Shown here piece after piece: positions 20,343 through 30,547 of a stretch of DNA of 44,805 bases. Below the pieces are notes generated by a model, which saw only the letters and a list, made by a program, of their open reading frames with translations, had not been told where the DNA came from and did not search any database. Both the position numbers and the translations under genes were made by a program. Numbering within the stretch: the first letter of the stretch is position 1; each line of letters begins with the position of its first letter. This stretch comes from Opitutia bacterium Tous-C8FEB (GTDB lineage: Bacteria > Verrucomicrobiota > Verrucomicrobiia > Opitutales > Opitutaceae), in NCBI GenBank assembly GCA_002304435.1, contig NEUZ01000008.1, forward strand, positions 1 through 44,805, given 5' to 3'.

Positions 20343-23081
20343 TCAGCCAGCGCCGAGCGCCTGCCGGAGTCGCTCCAGCTCGGCACGTTTGGCTTGCTGC
20401 TCGGCCAACTGGCGGCGCGCGCCCTCGAGCACGGCCGGCGGAGCCTTGCTGACGAACGCATTGTTCGCGAGCCGAGCCTCGGTGGCGGCGATATGACGGC
20501 CGATCTGCTCCAGTTCACGCTCCAGCCGCACCCGCTCAGCGCCGGCATCGACGGAGCTCGCGAGGTCAAGATAGACCGTACCCAACGGCGTCACCGCGGC
20601 CGGCGCTCCGTCCACCCGCTCGCGGCGCAGCACCTCTGCCGCCCCCACCATCCGCGCCACCTTCGCAAGGTTGGCCTCGAGGATAGCCCACTCGGCGTCC
20701 CGCGCAGTCACCAGCAACCGCACGTCGCGCCGGCTGGCGAGCTGGTGCTCGGCCTTGAGCGCGCGCACCGCGGCGACCCAGCCCTTGAGCCGTTCCACGG
20801 CGGCAATCGCGGCCGGGTCGAGGCGGAGCCCGTAGCCCCCCGAAGCGGAGACGATCTGCGAGGCGTTCTCCAGCCGCGCGTCCTCGATAAAGGTCCCGGC
20901 CGGGCCGTAGCCCAGCTGCGACCAGAGCTCCTCCGTGATGAACGGGATGAAGGGATGAAGGAGCAGCAGCGTCTGGCGCAGCACGAGATCCTGGATCGCC
21001 AGGCAGTTGGCGCGCGTCTCCGGTGCCTGCAACCTGGTCTTTGAGCCCTCGACGTACCAGTCACAGAAGTCGTTCCAGAAAAAGCCGTACAACTGCTGCG
21101 CGGCGGCGCTGAACTCGAACTCTTGGAACTGGCGGTTCACCTCGCGGGTCGTGGTGAGGAGCCGGTCGAGCAGCGCGTGGTCGTCGGCGTCAAACCGGGT
21201 CGGGTCGATCCGCGCAAAGAGCGCGCGCAGCGAGGTGTTGTCGCCGGTCTCCCCACTCAGCTGGCGGAACCGGCAGGCGTTCCAGAGCTTGTTGCAGAAG
21301 TTCTTTCCGCTCTCGATCCGGTCCTCCTGGAACCGGATGTCCTGGCCTTGCGGTGCGATCGAGACGATGCCAAAGCGCAAGCCGTCGGCGCCGTAGCGCT
21401 CGATGAGATCGAGCGGGTCCGGCGAGTTGCCCAGGGACTTCGACATCTTGCGGCCCTGCGCGTCGCGGATGATGCCGGTGAAGTACACGTGGCGGAAGGG
21501 GATGCGCCGCTCGATCGGCTCCCCGGGCCGCATAAACTCGAGGCCCGCCATGATCATCCGCGCCACCCAGAAGAAGATGATGTCCGGGCCGGTGACGAGG
21601 GTCGTGGTCGGGTAGAACTGCTCGATGCCCGCGGCCCGCTGAGCCTCGGGATCAGGCCAGCCGAGGGTCGCGAATGGCCAGAGCCACGACGACGCCCAAG
21701 TATCGAGCACGTCATCCTCCTGCACCCAGTCAGAGGGATCTGCGGGCCCCTCCAGCGAGATGTGCACCTTGGTGGGATCGCGTAGGTCGGCCTCCGTTAG
21801 CGTCTCGCGGTCGAGGCCGCGCCGGTACCAGACGGGGATCCGGTGTCCCCACCAGAGCTGACGGCTGATGCACCAGTCTTGGATGTTCTCCAGCCAGTGC
21901 AGGTAGACCTTGCTCCAGCGCTCCGGGTGGAAGCGGATATGGCCGTCGCGGACGGCCGCCTTGGCCTCCTCCACCCGCGGGTATCGGAGCCACCACTGCC
22001 AGGTGAGACGCGGCTCCACGGGAACGTCCGCGCGCTCGGAATAGCCGACGTTATTGGCGTAGGGCTCCTCGGCGACGAGCGCGCCGGACGCGCGGAGCAG
22101 TTCCGCGGCGAGCTTGCGGGCGGCGAACCGGTCCTTCCCCGCGAGCTCTGGCCCGGCGAGGTCGTTCATCTGCCCGGTGGCGGTGATGACCTCGATGGCC
22201 GGCAGGTGGTGCCGGTTGCCGACCTCGAAATCCGCCTTGTCGTGGGCGGGGGTGATCTTGAGGGCGCCTGTGCCGAATTCGCGGTCGACGGCGGGGTCGG
22301 CGATGACCGGAATCTCGGCGGGTGGCCCGAGCGGGCGCCGCACCTTCCGGCCGATCCAGCCGGCGTAACGCGGATCGTCCGGGTGCACGGCGATGGCGGT
22401 GTCCCCGGGAATCGTCTCCGGCCGGGTCGTCTTGACCTCGAGGAAGAGGCCGGGCGCGTCCACCCGTTCGTAGCGCACCCGGTAGAGGAAGCCGTTGACG
22501 GGCTTCATAATGACCTCCTCGTCGCTCAGGGCGGTCTGGGAGGCGGGGCACCAGTTCACCATCCGCTTGCCGCGGTAGATGTGCCCACGGCGAAAGAGCT
22601 CCACGAACACGGTCAGCACCGCGCGGGAATAGTGGGGGTCCATCGTGAACTGGGTGCGGTCCCAGTCGCAGGAGGCCCCGAGGCGGCGGAGCTGTTCGAG
22701 GATGATGTTGCCCTTGTCGTGGCGCCAGGCCCAGACCTGCTCGAGGAACTTCTCGCGGCCGAAATCGTGGCGTGTCTTCTTCTGCTTGCGGAGCTCGCGC
22801 TCGACGACCGTCTGGGTGGCGATCCCGGCGTGGTCGGTGCCGGGCAGCCAGAGGGCGGAGTGGCCCTCGAGCCGGGCGCGGCGGATCAGGATGTCCTGGA
22901 GGGTGTTGTTGAGCACGTGGCCCATCGTGAGCACCCCGGTGACATTGGGGGGGGGGATGACGATGGTGTAGGGCTCACGGCCGGGCTCGGCGTGGGCGGC
23001 GAACTGGCGGGCCGCCAACCAGCTGGCGTACCACTTCCGCTCGACATCACGGGGTTCGTAGCTCTTGGAAATTTCGGGCAT
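20343..23081 (-). CDS. valS: Valyl-tRNA synthetase
   Basis: TIVIPPPNVTGVLTMGHVLNNTLQDILIRR; LWLPGTDHAGIATQ; GRKMSKSLGNSPDPLDLIERYGADGLRF. Confidence 0.96.
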   Translation of the reverse strand: MPEISKSYEPRDVERKWYASWLAARQFAAHAEPGREPYTIVIPPPNVTGVLTMGHVLNNTLQDILIRRARLEGHSALWLPGTDHAGIATQTVVERELRKQKKTRHDFGREKFLEQVWAWRHDKGNIILEQLRRLGASCDWDRTQFTMDPHYSRAVLTVFVELFRRGHIYRGKRMVNWCPASQTALSDEEVIMKPVNGFLYRVRYERVDAPGLFLEVKTTRPETIPGDTAIAVHPDDPRYAGWIGRKVRRPLGPPAEIPVIADPAVDREFGTGALKITPAHDKADFEVGNRHHLPAIEVITATGQMNDLAGPELAGKDRFAARKLAAELLRASGALVAEEPYANNVGYSERADVPVEPRLTWQWWLRYPRVEEAKAAVRDGHIRFHPERWSKVYLHWLENIQDWCISRQLWWGHRIPVWYRRGLDRETLTEADLRDPTKVHISLEGPADPSDWVQEDDVLDTWASSWLWPFATLGWPDPEAQRAAGIEQFYPTTTLVTGPDIIFFWVARMIMAGLEFMRPGEPIERRIPFRHVYFTGIIRDAQGRKMSKSLGNSPDPLDLIERYGADGLRFGIVSIAPQGQDIRFQEDRIESGKNFCNKLWNACRFRQLSGETGDNTSLRALFARIDPTRFDADDHALLDRLLTTTREVNRQFQEFEFSAAAQQLYGFFWNDFCDWYVEGSKTRLQAPETRANCLAIQDLVLRQTLLLLHPFIPFITEELWSQLGYGPAGTFIEDARLENASQIVSASGGYGLRLDPAAIAAVERLKGWVAAVRALKAEHQLASRRDVRLLVTARDAEWAILEANLAKVARMVGAAEVLRRERVDGAPAAVTPLGTVYLDLASSVDAGAERVRLERELEQIGRHIAATEARLANNAFVSKAPPAVLEGARRQLAEQQAKRAELERLRQALGAG

Positions 23082-23212
23082 CGGCTCGGGGGGACGGTGG
23101 GAGGGGGAGCCAACCGGCGGCGCGGAGGGGTGGCAAGTGGTTTAAGCCCCGCCGGCGCAATCCGGCTTTGGACGTTGAAAGCGCGGCCGAAGCCTGTCCG
23201 ATAACAGGGCTT

Positions 23213-26011
23213 ATGCCTGAGAAGATCCCCGAACGCGCCGCGGCGCAGCTCGCTTTCCCCGGGGAAGTGCCGCTGCCCGAGCGCGTCGCGGCCTGCCGGG
23301 AATTCCTACGCCGGGAGCAGGAGGGGCTTCGCGCGCGCCATGCCGCGGGAGGTGGCGGCCGGCAGATCTGCCGGGAGCGCTCCTGGATGATGGATGCCCT
23401 CCTGGGTCACCTGTTCGACTACGCGCTGCGCACCTACGCGGGGCCAGGCGCCGGCTCCGCCCTACCCGTAACGCTGGTGGCCCTGGGCGGCTACGGCCGG
23501 GAGGAGCTCTCGCCGTGGAGCGACGTCGACGTGATGTTCCTCTGCAGCCAGAAGATCGCGCGCAACGCCGCCCAGCCGCTGCGCGAGCACCTGTCCCAGC
23601 AGATCCTCTACCCGCTCTGGGACTGCGGGCTGAAGGTCGGGCACTCAACCCGCACCATCGACGAGGCGGTGGCCGAGGCCCGGCGCAACATGCAGACCAA
23701 GACCGCGCTGCTGGAGGCGCGCCGCGTGGCGGGGTCGCAGCAGCTCTTCGACACTTTCACCCAGGCCTACCGCGCCTACTACACGGGCGAGAACCCCAAG
23801 GACTACATCGCCGCCCGCCTCGATGACCAGTCCGGCCGGCGGGCCAAATTCGCGGACACCGTCTTCAACCAGGAACCAGACCTCAAAAACGGCGTCGGCG
23901 GGCTACGCGATTACCAGAGCACCGTGTGGATGGCGCGCGTGCGGCTTGACCTCACGCGGATCGAGGAGCTGTCCGACCTGAACTATGTGCGGGCGGAGGA
24001 GGTCGCGGAGTTTCAGCGGGCGCACGACTTCCTGCTGCGGGTGCGCAACGAGCTGCACTTCATCAGCCCGCGCGCGACCGACGTGATGAGCCTCGACCAG
24101 CAGCCCCGCATCGCGGAGGAGCTCGGTTTCGCCGGCGCCGATCCGCTCGCGCAGGTCGAGGCCTTCATGCAGGAGTACTACCGGGCCGCACAGACCGTGT
24201 TCCGCGTCTCCAAACTGGTGGAAGACCGGCTTGCCCTCAGCATCGGCCGCGGCAGCGGGGAACGCCGCTCCTTCAAGGACACCCTGCTCGCCGCCCGCTT
24301 CCAACGCGCCCGGCGCCTCGACGGCTTCATCGTCCGGGGACGGGAACTGGCCGCTGACCAGCCGACGGTCTTCAAGGAGGATCCGGTCCGCCTCATCCGC
24401 GTCTTCCGCCACAGCCAGACCCTCAACGCCCCCCCGGACCTGCACCTGCGGGAACTCATCCGCGAATCCCTGCCCCTCCTTACCCGAGAGGTGGCGGCCT
24501 CCGCCGACGCCACCGTCAGCTTCCGCGCGATCCTCGGCGAAGTGGGCGCGGTTGAACCCGTGCTCACCCGGATGCACGAGCTCGGCGTGCTCGGGCGCCT
24601 CGTGCCCGAGTTCGACGGCCTCACCTGCCTCGTCCAGCACGAGTACTATCATCGGTATACGGCCGACGTGCACACCCTAAGCGCAATCCGGGAACTCGAC
24701 CGCATTTTCACCGCGGCGGAACCGATCACCCTGAAGTACCGCGAGGCCCTCCACGAGACCAAGGACCCCGCCCTGCTCTACCTTACCTTACTGCTTCACG
24801 ACATCGGTAAGGCGGAGGGCATCCGGGGCCACGCCGAAAGCGGCGTCCGCCTTGCCCTCCCGATCCTGGAGCGATTTGGCGTGGAACCTAATGACCGTGA
24901 GCTGGTTGCATTCATTATTAAAAATCATCTCGTGATGGCACGGTTCTGGCAGAAGCGGGATGTCGATGACCCCGGAACCGCCGCCGCCTTTGCCGAACTC
25001 GTGGGAGACGCCGAGCGTCTCCGGCACCTCTACGTCCACACGTTCTGCGACGCCCGCGGCACGGCGGCCGATCTGTGGAACAGCTACAAGGACACGCTGC
25101 ACACCGCCCTTTTTCGCGCCACCCTCGACCGGCTCAAGTTGGGCCAAGAGGCGGACGCCGCCCCGCTCCGGAAAAAAACCATGACGCAACAGCAGCTCAT
25201 CACCCAGACGATCCCGGGCATCAGCGCCGACGAGATCACCGCCCACTTCGGCCTGTTGCCCGACCGCTACTTCGTCCACACGGACGCCGCGGAGATCGCG
25301 CTCCACCTCCAGATGGTCAACCGCCTCCTGCGCTCGATCACGACCGCGGACTCGGTCGGCTCGCTGCGGCCGGTCATCGAGTGGAAGGACGACCTCAACC
25401 GCTCCCTCACCGTGGTAAACGTGGTAACCTGGGATCGGGCGGGTCTGTTCTACAAGCTGGCCGGCGCGTTCAGCGTCGCCGGGCTGAACATCTTGGGCGC
25501 GAAGGTGATCTCGCGCACGGATCACATCGCGATCGACACTTTCTACGTGGTGGAGCCGGGCCTCGGTCCCGTGCAGAGCGCCCCGGCGCAGGACAAATTT
25601 GCCCGGATCATCGAGGAGGCCCTGATGACGAACCGCGACCTCTTGCCCGACATCGTGGCCCAGGCGCGCAAGATCGCGGCCACGCGCTACCTGCAGGTCT
25701 CGTCCGGCGAGGCGCTCCAGAGTTCCTTCCCCCCGACGGTCGACGTCTACCACGAGCTGTCGATGCAGCGCACCATCGTGGAGGTGCAGGCGCGGGACCA
25801 GATCGGACTCCTCTACCGCCTCGCGAAGGCGATTTCGGACCACGGGTTCGACATCACCTTCGCCCGCATTGGCACCGAGCGCGGTGTAGCCATCGACACG
25901 TTTTACATCGAAGGGGCGAACCACGAACCCGTGGTGGGCCCGGAGCGTCTCGAGGCACTCCGGAGCTCGCTCAACGAGGTCATCGCCGCCCCGGTGACGA
26001 CCAGTGCCTGA
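23213..26011 (+). CDS. glnD: [Protein-PII] uridylyltransferase / uridylyl-removing enzyme
   Basis: Nucleotidyltransferase motif LGGYGREELSPWSDVDVMFL, HD motif LLLHDIGKAEGIRGHAESG, two C-terminal ACT-like repeats (VVTWDRAGLFYKLAGAFSVAGLNI; VQARDQIGLLYRLAKAISDHGFDI). Confidence 0.93.
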   Translation: MPEKIPERAAAQLAFPGEVPLPERVAACREFLRREQEGLRARHAAGGGGRQICRERSWMMDALLGHLFDYALRTYAGPGAGSALPVTLVALGGYGREELSPWSDVDVMFLCSQKIARNAAQPLREHLSQQILYPLWDCGLKVGHSTRTIDEAVAEARRNMQTKTALLEARRVAGSQQLFDTFTQAYRAYYTGENPKDYIAARLDDQSGRRAKFADTVFNQEPDLKNGVGGLRDYQSTVWMARVRLDLTRIEELSDLNYVRAEEVAEFQRAHDFLLRVRNELHFISPRATDVMSLDQQPRIAEELGFAGADPLAQVEAFMQEYYRAAQTVFRVSKLVEDRLALSIGRGSGERRSFKDTLLAARFQRARRLDGFIVRGRELAADQPTVFKEDPVRLIRVFRHSQTLNAPPDLHLRELIRESLPLLTREVAASADATVSFRAILGEVGAVEPVLTRMHELGVLGRLVPEFDGLTCLVQHEYYHRYTADVHTLSAIRELDRIFTAAEPITLKYREALHETKDPALLYLTLLLHDIGKAEGIRGHAESGVRLALPILERFGVEPNDRELVAFIIKNHLVMARFWQKRDVDDPGTAAAFAELVGDAERLRHLYVHTFCDARGTAADLWNSYKDTLHTALFRATLDRLKLGQEADAAPLRKKTMTQQQLITQTIPGISADEITAHFGLLPDRYFVHTDAAEIALHLQMVNRLLRSITTADSVGSLRPVIEWKDDLNRSLTVVNVVTWDRAGLFYKLAGAFSVAGLNILGAKVISRTDHIAIDTFYVVEPGLGPVQSAPAQDKFARIIEEALMTNRDLLPDIVAQARKIAATRYLQVSSGEALQSSFPPTVDVYHELSMQRTIVEVQARDQIGLLYRLAKAISDHGFDITFARIGTERGVAIDTFYIEGANHEPVVGPERLEALRSSLNEVIAAPVTTSA

Positions 26012-27743
26012 GCCCGTCGCAGGATCCGCGCCCGCTTCCGGCCCGCCCGACGCGCGCCGGCTGGAGGCCTTGCACGCCGTCGCGACCTTGGCGGCGCGCC
26101 CCGTGCCGACGGAGGAACTGCTGCAGGGCGTCCTAGACGTCTGCGTCCGGAGTTTTGCGGCTGATGCCGGTGCGATCGCGCTGTTCAATCCGGAGAAAGC
26201 CACCCTCGAGACCGCGGCGCAGCGGGGCGACTTCGGCGAGGCTGGAGGACCCTACGCCCTGCCGGCCGGCCACGGCGTGACCGGCTGGTGCGCGCAGAAT
26301 CGGCGGGCGCTGCTGGTGCCGGAGGTCCGCGCGGAGCCCCGTTACATCGCCGCCCGTCCCGGGACGCGTTGCGAGCTCGCCGCGCCCCTGCTGGACGGTG
26401 ATTCGCTCGTCGGCGTGATCGACCTGGAAAGCGACCGGCCGGGCGGATTCCAGCCCGCGGATCTCACGCGGCTCGAGGAACTGGCCGCGGAGGCGGCCCG
26501 GGTCCTTGCGCTCCGCTGGCGTCAGGGGCACCTCGAGGCCAAGGCTCGCCAACTCGAGTCCCTGATCTCGGCCGGCCAGTCGCTGGTGGCGCGCCTCGAG
26601 CCGGGCGACCTGTTCCACGCGTTCACCCGGGAGGCGCGGCGGATGTTCCCCGATTCCGCGTGCGCGCTGTACCTGCACGATCCCGCGCTGGGCATCCTCC
26701 GGCGCGCGTCGCTCGAGGGCGGGGAGTGGGATCCGGAGGCGCCCGCGGAGGTGCCGCTCGAGGATTGCCTCTGCGCGACCGTCATCCAGACGCGCCGCGC
26801 CGTCTGGTTCCCAGAAGTGGCAGATCTCGACCACGCCGAGCTGCGGGACCTGCCCCGTGAACCCGCCCGGGGATCGCTCCTCGCCACTCCGCTTACCTTC
26901 GAGGGGGAGGTCGTCGGCGTGATGGCCGTGTTCAGCGGGCGGACCCATCGCTTCGACAACGACGAGAAGCGCCTCTGTGCGGCTTTCGCCGCGCTCGGAG
27001 CCGTGGCGGTGCAGAACGCCCGGCTCTATTCGCGCGTGTTCCAGACCGAGGATGCCCTCCGCCGCAACGAGCGTTTGACCACGCTGGGACTGCTCGCGGC
27101 CGAGATCGCCCACGAGATCCGCAATCCGCTCACGGTCATCAAACTGCTTTACCAAGGCAGCCTCCGGATCGACTACCCCGAGGGAGACCCCCGCAGCACC
27201 GACCAGCGGGTGATCGACGAAAAACTGGTGCAGCTGGAGGCCATCGTCACTCGTGTGCTGGGCTTCGCGCAGGCGCCGACCAACCTCCATTCCCGCTGGC
27301 CGCTGGCGGACGTCGTTACCGACACGTTGGCGCTGGTGCGCCTCAAGTTCGCGCAGCAGAAGGTGACGGTGGAGTTCCCCCTTCCCCCTCGCCCCCTCTT
27401 CGTCGAGGGCCACAAGGGGCAATTGCAGCAGGTGCTGCTAAACCTGTTGCTCAACGCGGCGCAGGCGATGCCGGCGGGCGGCCGCATCACGGTGCGCGCG
27501 GAACTCGAGCCGGCCTCGGCCGGCCCCGCAGTCACGCTCGACGTGCAGGACACTGGGGGAGGCGTCCCGGAAGCGCTGCGCGCGCGAATCTTCGACTCCT
27601 TCCTGTCCGGGCGCCCAGATGGCACCGGTCTAGGCCTCGCCATCGCCAAGCGCATCCTCCGTTCCCATCACGGGGACATCCACCTGCTGCGCACGGGCCC
27701 CGACGGCACGACGATGCGGATCCGCCTGCCCCTCGCATCGTGA
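26004..27743 (+). CDS. GAF-domain sensor histidine kinase
   Basis: Two GAF-like regions, H-box LLAAEIAHEIRNPLTVIKLL, N-box LLNLLLNAAQAMPAGG, G-boxes DTGGGVPE and GTGLGLAIAKRI. GTG start overlaps the glnD stop. Confidence 0.9.
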   Translation: MPEPVAGSAPASGPPDARRLEALHAVATLAARPVPTEELLQGVLDVCVRSFAADAGAIALFNPEKATLETAAQRGDFGEAGGPYALPAGHGVTGWCAQNRRALLVPEVRAEPRYIAARPGTRCELAAPLLDGDSLVGVIDLESDRPGGFQPADLTRLEELAAEAARVLALRWRQGHLEAKARQLESLISAGQSLVARLEPGDLFHAFTREARRMFPDSACALYLHDPALGILRRASLEGGEWDPEAPAEVPLEDCLCATVIQTRRAVWFPEVADLDHAELRDLPREPARGSLLATPLTFEGEVVGVMAVFSGRTHRFDNDEKRLCAAFAALGAVAVQNARLYSRVFQTEDALRRNERLTTLGLLAAEIAHEIRNPLTVIKLLYQGSLRIDYPEGDPRSTDQRVIDEKLVQLEAIVTRVLGFAQAPTNLHSRWPLADVVTDTLALVRLKFAQQKVTVEFPLPPRPLFVEGHKGQLQQVLLNLLLNAAQAMPAGGRITVRAELEPASAGPAVTLDVQDTGGGVPEALRARIFDSFLSGRPDGTGLGLAIAKRILRSHHGDIHLLRTGPDGTTMRIRLPLAS

Positions 27744-27997
27744 ATCCCGCCCCGAACTCCGATTCCCGCCGTCGCCGGCTCGGTCGCCAACTGTTCGGGC
27801 TCGGCCTTGGTCTAGTCCTTGCCGGGCTCGCACTCCTATTTCTCGCGCGCCCGGTGCCGCTGCCGGCCCGCTTGCTCACGGGGGCTGTAGACGTAATTGC
27901 GGGTGCGGTGCTCCTCGTGGTCTGGAACCAGAAGTTCCGGGAACGCGGGCCGCCCCGCGGGGGGCGGGTCAGCGGCGAGTCGCCGGCGTCACGTTGA
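27740..27997 (+). CDS. Small membrane protein, hypothetical
   Basis: GTGA overlap with the upstream kinase stop; two hydrophobic segments (LFGLGLGLVLAGLALLFLA; LLTGAVDVIAGAVLLVVW). Confidence 0.55.
   Translation: MNPAPNSDSRRRRLGRQLFGLGLGLVLAGLALLFLARPVPLPARLLTGAVDVIAGAVLLVVWNQKFRERGPPRGGRVSGESPASR
27950..27967 (-). terminator. GC-rich hairpin just downstream of the ornithine decarboxylase stop (minus strand)
   Basis: CCGCCCC-GCGG-GGGGCGG, perfect 7-bp arms, starting 1 nt after the minus-strand stop at 27969-27971. Confidence 0.5.
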
Positions 27998-29120
27998 CGT
28001 GGATGACCCGCGCGGGAGGGAAACCGTTGAACCAAGTCGCCGACGCGTTGCTGTAGGCGCCGATGTTCTCGGCGTACACCAGGTCGTCCAACTCAAGTTC
28101 GGGCAGCTCCTCGGAGAGCGAGAGCACGTCAAGGCCGTCGCAGGTCTGGCCGAACACCGCGCAGATCTCCTTCTGCCCCTTGCGGAAGGCCTGTAGCGGG
28201 TACTTACAGTGATCGAAGATGATGCCCGAGAAAGTGTGGTAGACGCTGTCGTCGATATAGTAACAGGGTTTGCCGTCCCGGCGCGCCTTGCCGATCACGC
28301 TCGCCACCGACATCGCGGCGTTGGCCACCATATAGCGACCCGGCTCGGCGATGATCTCCACGTCACGCGGGAAGAGCCGGTCGATCTCGGCGTTGATCTT
28401 CCGAGCGAGCAGCTCGATCGGCGGAACGTCACGGTGGTAGGGCGCGGGGAAGCCGCCGCCGATGTCGAGGATCTTCATCGGGTGGCCGCGGCTCCGCGCC
28501 TCCGCCATCACCGCCGCGGCCAAGTTCAGCGACTGGACGTAGTTCTCAAAATTGCAGCATTGGCTGCCAACGTGGAAGCTGACGCCCTCGGCGACGAGGC
28601 CGAGATCGGCCGCCGCGACCAGCAGGTCGACCGCCTCCGAGGCCTCGCAGCCGAACTTGGAGGAGAGCTCCACGACCGAGCCGGTGTTCGGCACCCGCAG
28701 GCGCAGCACCACCCCGGCGTCGGGGGCGTAGCGGCGGATCTTCCGCAGCTCCGTCAGGTTGTCGAAGGTGACCAGCGGCTTGTAGCGGTTGAGGGCCTCG
28801 AGGGTCTGCCGCGGCTTGGTCGGGTTCGCATAGATGATCTTGTCCCAGATGAACTGCTGGCGCTCCCGCGCCGGCAACTTCCGGATGTTTTCATAGACCA
28901 GCATAAACTCCGGCAGCGAAGCGACGTCGAAGCTGGCCCCGGCCCGGAAGAGGGTGCGGATGATCTCCGGCTCCGCATTAGCCTTCACGGCGTAATAAGC
29001 CTGCACCTTCGGAAAATGCTTCCGGAAGGCGGCGTAGTTGCGGCGGATCACGGCGTGGTCGATGACCACGAGGGGCGTGCCGTGCCGGCGGGCGAGGGTC
29101 TGGAGCTGGCGTGGATTCAC
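27969..29120 (-). CDS. Alanine-racemase-fold PLP-dependent decarboxylase (ornithine/lysine decarboxylase type)
   Basis: PLP-Lys context AYYAVKANAEPEII, FHVGSQC, ILDIGGGFPAPY, EPGRYMVA, and catalytic FGQTCDGLDVL. GTG start at 29120 preferred. Confidence 0.9.
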   Translation of the reverse strand: MNPRQLQTLARRHGTPLVVIDHAVIRRNYAAFRKHFPKVQAYYAVKANAEPEIIRTLFRAGASFDVASLPEFMLVYENIRKLPARERQQFIWDKIIYANPTKPRQTLEALNRYKPLVTFDNLTELRKIRRYAPDAGVVLRLRVPNTGSVVELSSKFGCEASEAVDLLVAAADLGLVAEGVSFHVGSQCCNFENYVQSLNLAAAVMAEARSRGHPMKILDIGGGFPAPYHRDVPPIELLARKINAEIDRLFPRDVEIIAEPGRYMVANAAMSVASVIGKARRDGKPCYYIDDSVYHTFSGIIFDHCKYPLQAFRKGQKEICAVFGQTCDGLDVLSLSEELPELELDDLVYAENIGAYSNASATWFNGFPPARVIHVNVTPATRR

Positions 29121-29175
29121 GGTGGAGGCTGGGCCACCCGAAGGCGGCCCGCGGGAATGAGTCAGCGGCTTGGGC

Positions 29176-30387
<1,212 letters not shown>

Positions 30388-30442
30388 AGGTGAATGTGTC
30401 GCGATGAGTTCGGCCGGCGCGCTCCCCCATGCAAACCTTTTT

Positions 30443-30455
30443 GCGCGCCGCGCGC
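30443..30455. promoter_or_regulatory. Inverted-repeat site A, GCGCGCCGCGCGC
   Basis: Odd-symmetry palindrome (TGCGCGC-C-GCGCGCA across 30442-30456), 55 bp upstream of the DHS-like start; reverse complement of site B. Confidence 0.35.
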
Positions 30456-30517
30456 ACCATTCGGTGGGCCACCGCGGAGTCGCTGGCCGCCCGCGCACGT
30501 TCCGGGCTTGAGCCCCG

Positions 30518-30530
30518 GCGCGCGGCGCGC
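30518..30530. promoter_or_regulatory. Inverted-repeat site B, GCGCGCGGCGCGC
   Basis: Odd-symmetry palindrome (GGCGCGC-G-GCGCGCC across 30517-30531), 17 bp upstream of the aguA start; reverse complement of site A. Confidence 0.35.
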
Positions 30531-30547
30531 CCATAACCGCGGCCGCT

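Noticed and set aside
23130-23147. Sigma-54-like promoter upstream of glnD (TGGCAAGTGGTTTAAGC)
   Set aside because: The -24 part fits loosely but the TTGC -12 element is absent.
21843-23204. 453-aa plus-strand ORF opposite valS
   Set aside because: Antisense to ValRS catalytic core; composition of a shadow ORF.
24788-26203. 471-aa minus-strand ORF opposite glnD
   Set aside because: Shadow ORF; sense strand carries GlnD HD and ACT motifs.
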